Source: JAANXG01 sp963731035 (GTDB taxonomy: Bacteria; Pseudomonadota; Gammaproteobacteria; Arenicellales; JAANXG01). Taken from it: a stretch of 64,000 nucleotides of DNA. Position numbers and translations under genes: made by a program. Every line of letters begins with the position of its first letter. Within the stretch, counting starts at the first letter, position 1. The DNA is taken from NCBI GenBank assembly GCA_963731035.1, contig CAVSUY010000007.1, positions 1 to 64,000 on the forward strand. Direction: 5' to 3'. The notes under the pieces were generated by a model that saw only the letters and a program-made list of their open reading frames with translations, did no database searches and was not told where the DNA came from. Shown here piece by piece: positions 26,201 to 34,047 of the stretch.

Positions 26201-27576
26201 GGGACGCCGCGCCCGAGGAACCGGTCCCAAGGTTCAAATCCCTGCCGCGCGACGCGTTTTTCTATTCCAGCGGCCACGCCAAGTCCAAGGTCGATGACCA
26301 GTGGGGCCTGAAGCGGCTCGGCTTCAAGGCGAGCGGGCGCGACGGCAAGGGGACGCTTTGGCCGAAGAAGGGGACCGCGGTGACTGTCGCCATGGTGGAC
26401 AGCGGCATCGACATCACCCACCCCGATCTCCAGCGGGTGCTGTGGACCAATCCCGGGGAGATTCCGGGCAACCATGAAGACGACGACGGCAACGGGTTGG
26501 TGGATGACGTATTCGGCTGGAACTTCGTGGAGTTCGACAACGACATCCGCGACAAGAACGGCCATGGCACATTCGTGACCGGGATCATCGCCGCCACCGC
26601 GGACAACGGACTCGGCATTGCCGGCATCAACCCTTGGGCGCGCATCATGCCGGTCCGCGTGAGCAACTTCCACGGCGACAGCAACAGCGTCAGCGCCGCC
26701 ATGGGCATCTCCTACGCGGCGCGCATGGGAGCCCGGGTGATCAACGTGAGCATTGCCGGCAAGTCGACCTCCAAGGCGGAGCAGGCGGCCATCGCCTTCG
26801 CCAACAGCAAGGGCGCCCTGGTGGTGGTGGCGGCGGGCAACGACGGTGCCAACATCAAGGACTACTCGCCGGCCGGCCTCGACGGAGTGATCGTGGCGGC
26901 GGCGATCAACAGCGAGGGCCGGCGCGAGAACTACTCCAACTGGGGCAACGTGGACATCGCCGCGCCCGGCTCGGACATCGTGTCGCTGCGGGCCGCGCGC
27001 ACCGATCTGATGCAGTTTGAACTGAAGGACTACAAGCCCGGGACCAACGTGATCGGCCGGGAGCGGCTGCTGTACTACGCCTCGGGGACGAGTTTTGCCG
27101 CGCCGTATGTGACGGGGGTGGCGTCGCTGCTGCTGTCGATCAACCCTAAGCTGACGGCGGCGGAGGTGAAACGGATGATCCTGCAGTCGGCGAAGGACAT
27201 CGACGTGCCGGGGACGGACCAGTTCACGGGCTACGGGCTGCTGGATGCGGCGGCGGCGCTGAAGGCGGATCCGAAGTTTCATGTCGATGCGGCGATTGAC
27301 GGCGTCGGCGTGGTGAACAAGGGGGGTCCGCAGGTGCGGGTGACGGGGACGGCGGATGCGGACAAGTTCAAGCGGGCGTGGATCGAGATCGGCAAGGGGG
27401 AGAATCCGGGCCGGTGGAAGAAGGTTGCGCAGGTGAGGAAGGCGGTGCAGGGGGGAACGCTGGGGGACATTCCGGCGGCTGAGTTCGGGGGCGCGAAGGA
27501 ATGGGTGATCCGGCTGGTGGTGGAGCACCGGAACGGTCGCAAGCGAGAGAACCGCTTCATCCTCAAGCTGGGGTGA
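23221..27576 (+). CDS. Oar-like TonB-receptor segments fused to a subtilisin (S8) protease
   Basis: This 1451-residue protein starts at an ATG behind GGGGAGC and has a signal peptide (residues 8-26). Residues about 375-465 form a carboxypeptidase-regulatory-like domain (GRVVLDDGSAVPGVVITLRG) ending in EEDIVVTGKTG, the usual entry to Oar-like TonB receptors. Plug-like text follows (GGVINVITKTGGNEFQG, about 521-537) and one barrel-like strand pair (NDRWQLNDRWSFNLGLRYD, near 770-790). The barrel is far too short. From about 1015 a full subtilase domain follows, with D1060, H1115, oxyanion N1207 and S1291 (GTSFAAPYVTG). The frame is unbroken, so the chimera is a real open gene. The C-terminal 130 residues are beta-rich. 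Expected location is periplasm, outer membrane or outside. Confidence 0.85.
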   Translation: MSTSGWVRCAVAFCLLISGYRVAYAVAGSQNVALSGESLQTVLITLPNGTQQEADTDDRKGLFWLARDRDHPGHSIAHYGFNAGDGVYTVSRKDGTLIFGAVVFGGAAHIFFPSSQVSTTAGSDSALEPDTFTGRVTVTQGGKPASGAEVWVTGLNGEAYGSGASDDKGEARFMGIRTGFYRVDILMPGAGTAPPVFRTRYQLLRGDMAGVGVDLDQPADPLGQLRSWRHYFKAQDDDKGVATAVKESRLYSAEGEEITVDYFMAHVSPGIRRLFGDIRQQWSEHTDQGYRAKLVLSWKGLLLQRHKEAVDAGFPVDEEAYKQARDLLSTWLTQLQPNTGSPGSRSASTHAASPAPASTNAPPPTPLATGRVDGRVVLDDGSAVPGVVITLRGDALDGQRTAVSTARGEYRILSLQPGHYTLTWELEGFTTIKRDVEVSSGRTVTLETTLQVATEEEDIVVTGKTGVLGDLSNPEVLRVLNMQLNLPSEQGMLDMRVWPEHNGIRFDRSAGSAGTYGDSVGGVINVITKTGGNEFQGTLDFYFKGFDDRLRAWDRISSLPPGAEEETYEAIRQGPVIKDHLWFFGAAAPTGDATGGMKPFCIGNGGDAPITGRIPSSAPRDFSIPPGKSGCVDPGTGTWSVNELPGAGEPWPLDPEVLKTLKWSFVSGGTALIPGDAGCGKDDKPVPSYSYFLNGAPTACDRQLGYQDFTAIGPDSGVTGFGLVDGPPSGPWPWDIFHVQPFDWGPPAGGNNALGGAWGTGTARSNYVNDRWQLNDRWSFNLGLRYDESTQQSDQTAANLDAVAEWLSRSHKATGNDFALPGFYGNDSGGVVIPRGHEDFQPFRVTSANDVQPGSIVVIQQGSVANQGIAWFGPEGVPALIGNALTVRFNVALEGAPPAKSLNDRLYDFSRSSWFNGPASPSESTFRPFVHTYPIDGNMMGSSMGAVIRYDLFTQAYASSDPLQDFIDSLASNQAPAALAELFPKLVEFQMPARDAAPEEPVPRFKSLPRDAFFYSSGHAKSKVDDQWGLKRLGFKASGRDGKGTLWPKKGTAVTVAMVDSGIDITHPDLQRVLWTNPGEIPGNHEDDDGNGLVDDVFGWNFVEFDNDIRDKNGHGTFVTGIIAATADNGLGIAGINPWARIMPVRVSNFHGDSNSVSAAMGISYAARMGARVINVSIAGKSTSKAEQAAIAFANSKGALVVVAAGNDGANIKDYSPAGLDGVIVAAAINSEGRRENYSNWGNVDIAAPGSDIVSLRAARTDLMQFELKDYKPGTNVIGRERLLYYASGTSFAAPYVTGVASLLLSINPKLTAAEVKRMILQSAKDIDVPGTDQFTGYGLLDAAAALKADPKFHVDAAIDGVGVVNKGGPQVRVTGTADADKFKRAWIEIGKGENPGRWKKVAQVRKAVQGGTLGDIPAAEFGGAKEWVIRLVVEHRNGRKRENRFILKLG

Positions 27577-27627
27577 TCCGGTTCGCTCCTGGTGCCTGAC
27601 CACGGCACGGTATCGGTGGAGCTTGCG

Positions 27628-27960
27628 ATGTTCAAGGAAATGGCCCCGGCCGCCAGATGCATATGAACGCTGACCGACAGCACGGGGAAACAGGCATCGC
27701 CCGAGGAGCGTAAGCGCCGCGACAAGCACGGCAAATAGGTCGTTGCCGCATCCGCGAAACCGGAGGCCACGGTACTGACAGAGGACATGCAGGCCATCAA
27801 GAGCGCCGGCTACGGCATCAGGGCCAGGGACAAGCACGACCTGCCTGGCAGGATCGCGGCGTTGTATATCGAGGCGGATACCGTGCTGCGCCCCGAGCAC
27901 CTTTGGCCAAGAGACAAGTCGAGGCGGAATCGGAGTTTTCTGGGCCCGGCTGATGCTGGC
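27628..27960 (+). pseudogene. Possible degraded gene with two in-frame stops
   Basis: One frame reads through coherent, charged protein text (for example SPEERKRRDKHGK, then MQAIKSAGYGIRARDKHDLP and GRIAALYIEADTV) but is cut by stops near 27664 and 27733. No start, ribosome site or family is recognisable. The 427-base stretch 27577-28003 shows nothing else. It may be a remnant of a transferred or mobile gene. Confidence 0.3.
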
Positions 27961-28003
27961 AGAATTCCGGTCCCGATCCGCCAGCCTCGAGAAGGTATTG
28001 ACC

Positions 28004-28417
28004 ATGAGCGAGAAGATTCCGGAGGTAACCGGCGGCTGCTTCTGCGGCTCGGTCCGCTACCGCGCCCGTTCGGTGGACCCCGAGGTCACCGAGTGCCACT
28101 GCTCGCAGTGCCGAAAGCAGTCCGGCCACCGCTATGCGGGCGCCCGGGTCGGGACCGGCGACGTCCACATCGAGGGAGCCGAAGGCCTCACCTGGTTCCA
28201 GGCTTCCCCCGATGCCGAGCGGGGTTTCTGCTCGACATGCGGTTCCCACCTGTTCTGGCGCGGCACGCATGGGGATCACATGGTCATACTCGCGGCCTCC
28301 GTTGACGCGCCCAGCGGGTTGCGGATGGCGCGCCACATCTTCGTCGGCGACAAGGGCGACTACTACGAGATCGACGACGGACTGCCGCGGTTCGACGGCT
28401 ATGACCGGCCGGTTTGA
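28004..28417 (+). CDS. GFA/CENP-V family zinc protein
   Basis: This 137-residue protein has the cysteine pattern of the GFA (glutathione-dependent formaldehyde-activating enzyme) fold: C12-F-C14, C31-H-C33-x2-C36, and C76-x2-C79, which hold two zinc ions. The core is GGCFCGSVRYRA, ECHCSQCRKQSG and GFCSTCGSHLFW. Family members bind glutathione or thiol adducts; the true substrate is usually unknown. The start at 28004 has a GAGAAGG site nine bases upstream. It is followed by a tandem pair of REP elements. Confidence 0.9.
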   Translation: MSEKIPEVTGGCFCGSVRYRARSVDPEVTECHCSQCRKQSGHRYAGARVGTGDVHIEGAEGLTWFQASPDAERGFCSTCGSHLFWRGTHGDHMVILAASVDAPSGLRMARHIFVGDKGDYYEIDDGLPRFDGYDRPV

Positions 28418-28430
28418 GGGGATAGAGCAT

Positions 28431-28512
28431 GATCGCGGCTGAAGCCGCTCCTACGATCCGTGAACAAGCACCGCACTGAGACCGCGGATCGTAGGAGCGG
28501 CTTCAGCCGCGA
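28431..28512. repeat. REP palindrome (family 1), first of a tandem pair
   Basis: The arms match the consensus. The internal spacer (GTGAACAAGCACCGCACTGA and following bases) is nearly identical to that of the copy at 28603, so one copy was made by local duplication. Confidence 0.9.
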
Positions 28513-28602
28513 TGCGACGACCTCCGCTGCCTGTGTCCCCGCCGTCAAGCACGTTCCGGGACCACCATCGGGTTCTTACGGAGGTGTCGGTCCTGGGTGC
28601 AT

Positions 28603-28685
28603 GATCGCGGCTGAAGCCGCTCCTACAATCCGTGAACAAGCACCGCACTGAGACCGCGGATCGTAGGAGCGGCTTCAGCCGCGAT
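28603..28685. repeat. REP palindrome (family 1), second of a tandem pair
   Basis: This is almost the same sequence as 28431-28512, including the spacer. The 302-base gap 28418-28719 holds only these two elements and about 90 bases of unremarkable sequence between them. Confidence 0.9.
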
Positions 28686-28719
28686 CATCCCACCCCGGGC
28701 GACGATGTACACTCGCGCC

Positions 28720-29481
28720 ATGCCGATCGTTGAAGTCGAGAACCTCACCAGGTATTTCCCGAAGCCCGACTCACCGTCGCAGTACTTCACGGCGGTTGAT
28801 CACGTGTCGTTTGCCATAGAGGAAGGTGAGATCTTCGGCATACTTGGGCCCAACGGGGCCGGCAAGACCTCGACGCTGGAGATGATCGAGGGTCTGCTGG
28901 GTATCGATGAAGGCAGCGTGCGCGTCGCCGGTATCTCGGTCGCCAAGAACCCCGTCGCGGTCAAGCAGCGCATCGGCATCCAGCTCCAGGAGAGCGAGTA
29001 CTTCGACTACCTCAGCTTGGCGGAGCTGTTGACCCTGTTCGGCCGCTTGTATCACCGCCGGGTTTCCGTAGACGGCCTGCTGCGCGGCGTGGGCCTCGAG
29101 GACAAGAAGCACGCGTATACCAAGCAGCTTTCGGGTGGCCAGAAACAGCGGTTCTCCATCGCCTCGGCGCTGGTGAACGATCCCGAGGTTCTGTTCCTGG
29201 ACGAGCCGACGACGGGACTCGATCCTCACGCCCGGCGCAACCTGTGGAACCTGGTGCGGGAAATTCACGGCAGGGGCAAGACCATCGTCTTGACCACGCA
29301 CTATATGGAGGAGGCGGAGGCGCTTTGCGGCCGGGTGGCCATCATGGACCGGGCGAAGATCATCGCCCTGGACAGCCCCCGCAGGCTCATCGATCGGCAC
29401 GTGCCGGAACGCAAGGAGAGAGTGCTCGGCGGCACGCTGGAGGACGTGTTTCTGAAGCTCACGGGCAGGGAGTTGGAATGA
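28720..29481 (+). CDS. ABC exporter ATP-binding protein (DrrA/CcmA-like)
   Basis: About 253 residues with Walker A GPNGAGKTS, the LSGGQKQR signature, Walker B VLFLDEPTTGLDP and the switch histidine in TTHYMEEAE. This pattern, with GLDPHARR, is that of ATPases paired with ABC-2 membrane subunits for export of drugs, lipids or polysaccharides. It powers the permease encoded immediately downstream, which overlaps it by four bases. The start at 28720 fits the family; an in-frame ATG at 28705 is the alternative. No clear ribosome site precedes either. Substrate is unknown. Confidence 0.9.
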   Translation: MPIVEVENLTRYFPKPDSPSQYFTAVDHVSFAIEEGEIFGILGPNGAGKTSTLEMIEGLLGIDEGSVRVAGISVAKNPVAVKQRIGIQLQESEYFDYLSLAELLTLFGRLYHRRVSVDGLLRGVGLEDKKHAYTKQLSGGQKQRFSIASALVNDPEVLFLDEPTTGLDPHARRNLWNLVREIHGRGKTIVLTTHYMEEAEALCGRVAIMDRAKIIALDSPRRLIDRHVPERKERVLGGTLEDVFLKLTGRELE

Positions 29482-30578
29482 GCGTCTGGAATCTGATGGT
29501 GGCCCAGCTCCGGATCTACCTGCGGGACCGGCAGTCGGTGCTGTTCGCGCTGTTCTTTCCGTTGTTCTTCATGCTGGCGCTGGGGTACGGCGTCGACCGC
29601 GACGTCGATTCCCTGGACGTCGGGATCGTGGCCGCGCCTGCCGGGAGCGCGGCCGGGCCGTTGATCACCGCTTTGAAGAACCAGGACCTGATCCACGTTT
29701 CGGTGGAAAGCGAGGGACAGGCGCGCCGGGCCCTCGACAAGGGTGACCATGACCTGGTCCTCTTTCTGCCGGCCGCCCCGGTCGCCGAGGATGCCGCGAC
29801 GGTGTCCCTCAAAGTGCTGGTCAACGCCGCGCAGCCACAGCGGGCGCGGCGGGCAATCACCATGCTGAACGGGGTGCTCGGGCAGATCGAGCACGACATC
29901 CGGAAGCTGCCCCCGCTGTTCACGCTCGACGCCGAGGACGTGCGGGCGCGCAATGCCCGCTACATCGACTTTCTGATTCCCGGGCTCCTGGCCTTCATGG
30001 TCCTGCAGCTCTCCATCGCGGGCAGCGGATTCAACATCGTGGAGTACAAGCGCAAGGGTATATTGAAGCGGCTGTTCGTCACGCCTCTGCGGCCGGCGGA
30101 GTTCATCGCGTCTCTCGTCGCCGCACGGCTCACTATCATTGTCGTGCAGATCTCGCTGCTGCTGGTGGTCGGGTGGCTCGTGTTCGATGTGACGATCCAC
30201 GGCAGCCTGGCGCTGCTTTATCTCTTCATCATTGCCGGGAGCATTCTGTTCCTCAGCATCGGGTTCACCCTCGGCGGTATCGCAAACACTCAAAGCGCCA
30301 TCCTGGCGCTGGGCAACGTGGTGATATTCCCCCAGCTCATGCTGGCCGGCGTCTTCTTCCCGATCGATGCGCTCCCGGGGTGGCTGCGGCCGGTGGCCTC
30401 GATGCTGCCGCTGAACTTCGTGTCCGACGCCCTGCGGCGGGTCGGCAACGACGGCGCGATCATCACCGACCTCGGCACAGACGTCTTGGGACTTGCCGTA
30501 TGGGGAGTGATCGGCGTGTTTCTAGCGATACGCTTTTTTCGCTGGAGCGACGTCGCGGCGAGCTCCGGGCGCAGATAG
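29478..30578 (+). CDS. ABC-2 type transporter permease
   Basis: About 366 residues, starting at an ATGA overlap with the ATPase gene. One N-terminal helix (about residues 17-37) is followed by a periplasmic domain of about 150 residues and then five or six helices in the C-terminal half. The text FLIPGLLAFMVLQLSIAG and YKRKGILKRLFVTPLRPAEF is typical of the ABC-2 family of drug and lipid exporters. With the preceding ATPase it forms a two-gene exporter. Substrate is not evident. Confidence 0.9.
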   Translation: MSVWNLMVAQLRIYLRDRQSVLFALFFPLFFMLALGYGVDRDVDSLDVGIVAAPAGSAAGPLITALKNQDLIHVSVESEGQARRALDKGDHDLVLFLPAAPVAEDAATVSLKVLVNAAQPQRARRAITMLNGVLGQIEHDIRKLPPLFTLDAEDVRARNARYIDFLIPGLLAFMVLQLSIAGSGFNIVEYKRKGILKRLFVTPLRPAEFIASLVAARLTIIVVQISLLLVVGWLVFDVTIHGSLALLYLFIIAGSILFLSIGFTLGGIANTQSAILALGNVVIFPQLMLAGVFFPIDALPGWLRPVASMLPLNFVSDALRRVGNDGAIITDLGTDVLGLAVWGVIGVFLAIRFFRWSDVAASSGRR

Positions 30579-30583
30579 GGGGA

Positions 30584-30602
30584 GCCCGGTCACCGCCCGG
30601 GC
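30584..30602. terminator. GC-rich hairpin between convergent genes
   Basis: GCCCGG and CCGGGC form a six-pair stem with a seven-base loop in the 28 bases between the permease and mscL stops. No T-run follows, so the terminator call is weak. Confidence 0.3.
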
Positions 30603-30606
30603 GCGT

Positions 30607-31026
30607 TCATCCCCTCTTTACGAGCGCGTCGCGGATTTCCTCCAGGAGCTGAACCTCGCGCGGGGGCGGCGGCGCCTCGGCGGGCGCCTCTTCCTGCTTG
30701 CGTTTCAGGCGGTTCATGCCCTTGATCAGCAGGAACAGTGCGAAAGCGACGATCACAAAGCTGATGAGCGCGTTGATGAAGACCCCGATATTCAGGGTCA
30801 CCGCGCCCGCTTCCTGTGCCGCCTTCAGGGTCTCGAAGCTGCCGCCCTTGAGGGTGATGAAGACATTGGAGAAATCGACGCCGCCGGTGATCAAGCCGAC
30901 GATGGGCATGATGACGTCCCGGACGAGCGAGTTCACGATGGAAGTGAACGCTGCGCCGATCACGATGCCCACGGCCATGTCCACCACGTTGCCGCGCATC
31001 GCGAATTCCTTGAATTCTTTGAACAT
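30607..31026 (-). CDS. mscL: Large-conductance mechanosensitive channel MscL
   Basis: This 139-residue protein has the MscL signature FKEFAMRGNVVDMAVGIVIG at its N-terminus, two membrane helices (about residues 15-45 and 76-98) and the C-terminal helix ending in LLEEIRDALVKRG. It forms a pentameric pore in the inner membrane that opens on hypo-osmotic shock. The ATG at 31026 gives the usual family length of about 136; an upstream extension in frame is not real. It is divergent from the topoisomerase VI operon. Confidence 0.95.
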   Translation of the reverse strand: MFKEFKEFAMRGNVVDMAVGIVIGAAFTSIVNSLVRDVIMPIVGLITGGVDFSNVFITLKGGSFETLKAAQEAGAVTLNIGVFINALISFVIVAFALFLLIKGMNRLKRKQEEAPAEAPPPPREVQLLEEIRDALVKRG

Positions 31027-31198
31027 GTCACTCACCGTCTTTGTGTTGGAATCCTCACACTTACAACATTTGCGCGAACTAATCCATAGGCTCGCGTGGC
31101 ACATCCGCCTGCGGGGCACTTGACATAGATCACGCGGGCCGCTGCATTCGTGGTCGCCGGGTCTGGTGCAGGAGTTGCGGCTCTGCTACAACGACGCC

Positions 31199-32866
31199 AT
31201 GACCACCGGCCGCGCGCTTACCGCCGTCGAGATGTCCGCGCAGCAACGGGACATCTCGGTTTCGGAGTTCTTCCTGAAGAACCGCCACCTGCTCGGCTTC
31301 GACTCGGGCGCCAAGGCCCTGGTCACCACCGTCAAGGAGGCGGTGGACAACGCCCTGGATGCCTGCGAGGAGGCCGGTATCCTGCCGGAGATCCGGGTCG
31401 AGGTAACGGCCTCCAGGCACGACGACGGCGTATTCGTGGTCGCGGTGGAGGACAACGGTCCGGGGATCGTCGAGGAGCAGCTTGCGCGCATCTTCGGCAA
31501 GCTGCTGTACGGATCGAGGTTCCACAAGCTCGCGCAGTCGCGCGGCCAGCAGGGCATGGGCATCGCCGCCGCCGGCATGTATGCGCAGCTCACCACCGGC
31601 AAGCCGCTGCACGTGTTGAGCCGGGTAAAGGGCGAGCCGAAGGCGACGGAGATGTACGTGTCCATTGACACCGCCAGGAACCGGCCGGCGCTGCACAAGA
31701 AGCGGCACATCAAGTGGGATCGATCGCACGGGACGCGGGTGGAAGCGGAGCTCGAGGGGCGCTATCAGAAGGGTCCCCATTCCATAGAGACGTATCTCAA
31801 GCAGACGGCGATGACCAACCCCCATGTGACGCTGCATCTGCGGGGACCGGACGGCGAGGCGAGCACCCACAAGCGCGTCAACCGCGTGCTGCCGGAGCGG
31901 CCGGTGGCCGTGAAGCCGCACCCTCACGGCATCGAGCTTGGCCTGCTGATCCAGATGCTGCGCCATACCCGCAGCCGGAATCTGCTGCAGTTCCTGGAAA
32001 GCGAATTCGCCCGCGTGGGACGCAAGACGGCCGAGGAGATCATCCAGCGCGCGCACACCCATGTCAGCGCCCGCTCCTATCCCAGGCGTATCGCCCATGC
32101 CGAAGCCAACGCCCTGTATCGCGCCGTGCAGCGGGTAAAGGTTTCCGCCCCGGCCACGAGCTGCATCGTGCCCATCGGCGAGCAGCAGATGCTGGCAGGT
32201 ATGAAGAAGGAAGTGGCGGCTGATTTCTATACCGTGCTGACCCGGCCGCCCGCCGTGTATCGCGGCAATCCCTTTCAGGTCGAGATTGCGATCGCCTACG
32301 GCAGGTCCGGCGCAGGGGACGGGCAGAAAGCCCCGGGAAAAGGAGGCGCGAAACGGCAAGGCAGGCATTCGACCCGCTCCGATGACGACGCGGACATGAT
32401 CTCGGCGGCGGATGAGCCGGTCCGGCTGCTGCGCTTTGCCAACCGCGTGCCTTTGTTGTACGAGCCCGGTGCATGCGCCGTCACCCAGGCGGTCATACAG
32501 ACCAACTGGCGCCACTACGGCCTGAGGCAGGGCAAAGGGGCACTGCCGCTGGGCCCGATGCTGATCATGGCGCATGTCGCTTCAGTGTGGGTACCGTTCA
32601 CTTCCGAAGCCAAGGAGGCGATCGCCGCTTATCCGGAAATCCTGAAGGAGCTGACGCTGGGGCTGCAGGAATGCGGCCGGCGGCTCGCGGCGTACGTGCG
32701 CCGCGAAGCGCGGCTCAAACAGGAGATCGAGAAGCGCGCCTACGTCGAGCAGTACCTGCCTCATATCGGCGAGGCGCTTCAAAGCATCCTGCACTTGAGC
32801 GACAAGGAGCGCGATGCGGCCGTGCATCGCCTGGACGACAATCTGCAGCGGAATTGGGGACGCTGA
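31199..32866 (+). CDS. top6B: DNA topoisomerase VI subunit B (GHKL ATPase)
   Basis: About 555 residues. The Bergerat ATP-binding fold is clear: the N box KEAVDNALDACEEAG, the G1 box VEDNGPGI and the G2 box GQQGMGIAAAGM, then a switch-lysine transducer domain in the C-terminal half (near QGKGALPLGP). The order of parts matches archaeal and plant Top6B. ATP-driven dimer closure lets the A2B2 enzyme pass one duplex through another. The A subunit follows 13 bases later. The start ATG 31199 has no clear ribosome site; a TTGACA at 31120 could be its promoter. Topo VI is rare in bacteria, so horizontal origin is likely. Confidence 0.93.
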   Translation: MTTGRALTAVEMSAQQRDISVSEFFLKNRHLLGFDSGAKALVTTVKEAVDNALDACEEAGILPEIRVEVTASRHDDGVFVVAVEDNGPGIVEEQLARIFGKLLYGSRFHKLAQSRGQQGMGIAAAGMYAQLTTGKPLHVLSRVKGEPKATEMYVSIDTARNRPALHKKRHIKWDRSHGTRVEAELEGRYQKGPHSIETYLKQTAMTNPHVTLHLRGPDGEASTHKRVNRVLPERPVAVKPHPHGIELGLLIQMLRHTRSRNLLQFLESEFARVGRKTAEEIIQRAHTHVSARSYPRRIAHAEANALYRAVQRVKVSAPATSCIVPIGEQQMLAGMKKEVAADFYTVLTRPPAVYRGNPFQVEIAIAYGRSGAGDGQKAPGKGGAKRQGRHSTRSDDDADMISAADEPVRLLRFANRVPLLYEPGACAVTQAVIQTNWRHYGLRQGKGALPLGPMLIMAHVASVWVPFTSEAKEAIAAYPEILKELTLGLQECGRRLAAYVRREARLKQEIEKRAYVEQYLPHIGEALQSILHLSDKERDAAVHRLDDNLQRNWGR

Positions 32867-32879
32867 CGGGGGAACACTG

Positions 32880-34016
32880 ATGGCCAAGCGGAAACGGGCT
32901 GCGGCAGCCGGGACACTGGACGAGGCCACGCTGCGCTTCATTGACCAAGTCGCGAAAAGCGTTATGGCACGCATACGGCAGGGCGAGCTTCCATTCCTCG
33001 ATCTGCCCGTGCGCAGTCTCGCGAACGTCGACTACGATCCGGACAAAGGGTATCTGGAGCTGGGCGGAGCGCTGAAATCGCGCACGCTCACGATGCGCAC
33101 CGCGCGCATTTTCGCCCAGACCCTGAAGCTGATGGCCGCCTCACGCGAGATGGTGCAGCGGGACGATTTCGCCACCAAGCGGGAGGCCTACTACATCAGC
33201 AAGAACTGGGGCGGCTGCCGATTCGACGAACAGGCCGAGTCCGACGCGGTGATGGATGACGTCGAGGCGATGGCTTCCATGCATGGCCTGTCCCGCGAGA
33301 ACCTGCGCTTCTATCCCGAGGCCCACGGCGGGGCGGTGGCAGGCGAGCTGGTGGTGCTCGATACGGACCCCGAGACGGGCGGCACCATCGAGATCGACTG
33401 CCGCCGACTGGGCAGCGGGGCCTACAGCATCCCGCATTCCGTCGAGCACCTCGAGTTCCGCACGCAGGCGAAATTCCTTCTGGCCATCGAGACCGGGGGC
33501 ATGTTCCAGCGCCTGAACAAGCACGGTTTCTGGCGCCAGAAGGCATGCATCCTGGTGGAGCTGGGCGGGGTACCTACGCGCGCCACCCGGCGCTTTATCC
33601 GACGGCTCGCCGACGACAAGGCACTGCCCGTCTACTGCTTCACCGACTGCGATCCGTACGGTTTCGCCAACATCTACCGCACCCTGAAGGTCGGGTCCGG
33701 CAATGCCGCACACATCAACCGGTTCTTCTCCGTGCCGCAGGCGCAGTATCTGGGCATGACGCCGCAGGACATCGACGAATACGGCCTTGAGGACGCCACG
33801 CATCCCCTGACCGCAAGTGACATCAAGCGCGCCGACGACGCGGTGCGCAATGACCCGTTCTTCGCCGCGCAGCCGCAGTGGATCGCCGCGATCAAGGAGC
33901 TGCTGCGGATGGGGGTGCGGGCCGAGCAGCAGGCCCTGGCCAAGTGGGGGCTCAATTACGTGATGGAGGAGTATCTGCCGCGCAAGCTGGCGGACCCGGG
34001 CGGCTTCCTTCCCTGA
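32880..34016 (+). CDS. top6A: DNA topoisomerase VI subunit A (Spo11-like)
   Basis: This 378-residue protein carries the cleavage machinery. A winged-helix (CAP-like) domain holds the catalytic tyrosine in TKREAYYIS (Y104 or Y105), and a Toprim domain has E204 in LAIETGGMF and the metal-binding pair D256-C-D258 in FTDCDPYG. These are the residues that Spo11 and archaeal Top6A use to make double-strand breaks with a two-base 5' overhang. The start has a GGGGGAA site. It lies directly downstream of the B subunit and should form an A2B2 complex with it. All key residues are present, so the enzyme looks functional. Confidence 0.93.
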   Translation: MAKRKRAAAAGTLDEATLRFIDQVAKSVMARIRQGELPFLDLPVRSLANVDYDPDKGYLELGGALKSRTLTMRTARIFAQTLKLMAASREMVQRDDFATKREAYYISKNWGGCRFDEQAESDAVMDDVEAMASMHGLSRENLRFYPEAHGGAVAGELVVLDTDPETGGTIEIDCRRLGSGAYSIPHSVEHLEFRTQAKFLLAIETGGMFQRLNKHGFWRQKACILVELGGVPTRATRRFIRRLADDKALPVYCFTDCDPYGFANIYRTLKVGSGNAAHINRFFSVPQAQYLGMTPQDIDEYGLEDATHPLTASDIKRADDAVRNDPFFAAQPQWIAAIKELLRMGVRAEQQALAKWGLNYVMEEYLPRKLADPGGFLP

Positions 34017-34047
34017 GCCTGTCGAGGGTTACCAACAGGTCCCCGGA

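Noticed and set aside
25948..28005. Minus-strand frame of 685 codons opposite the protease
   Set aside because: It is a GC-rich shadow frame without any recognisable motif, opposite an intact subtilisin domain.
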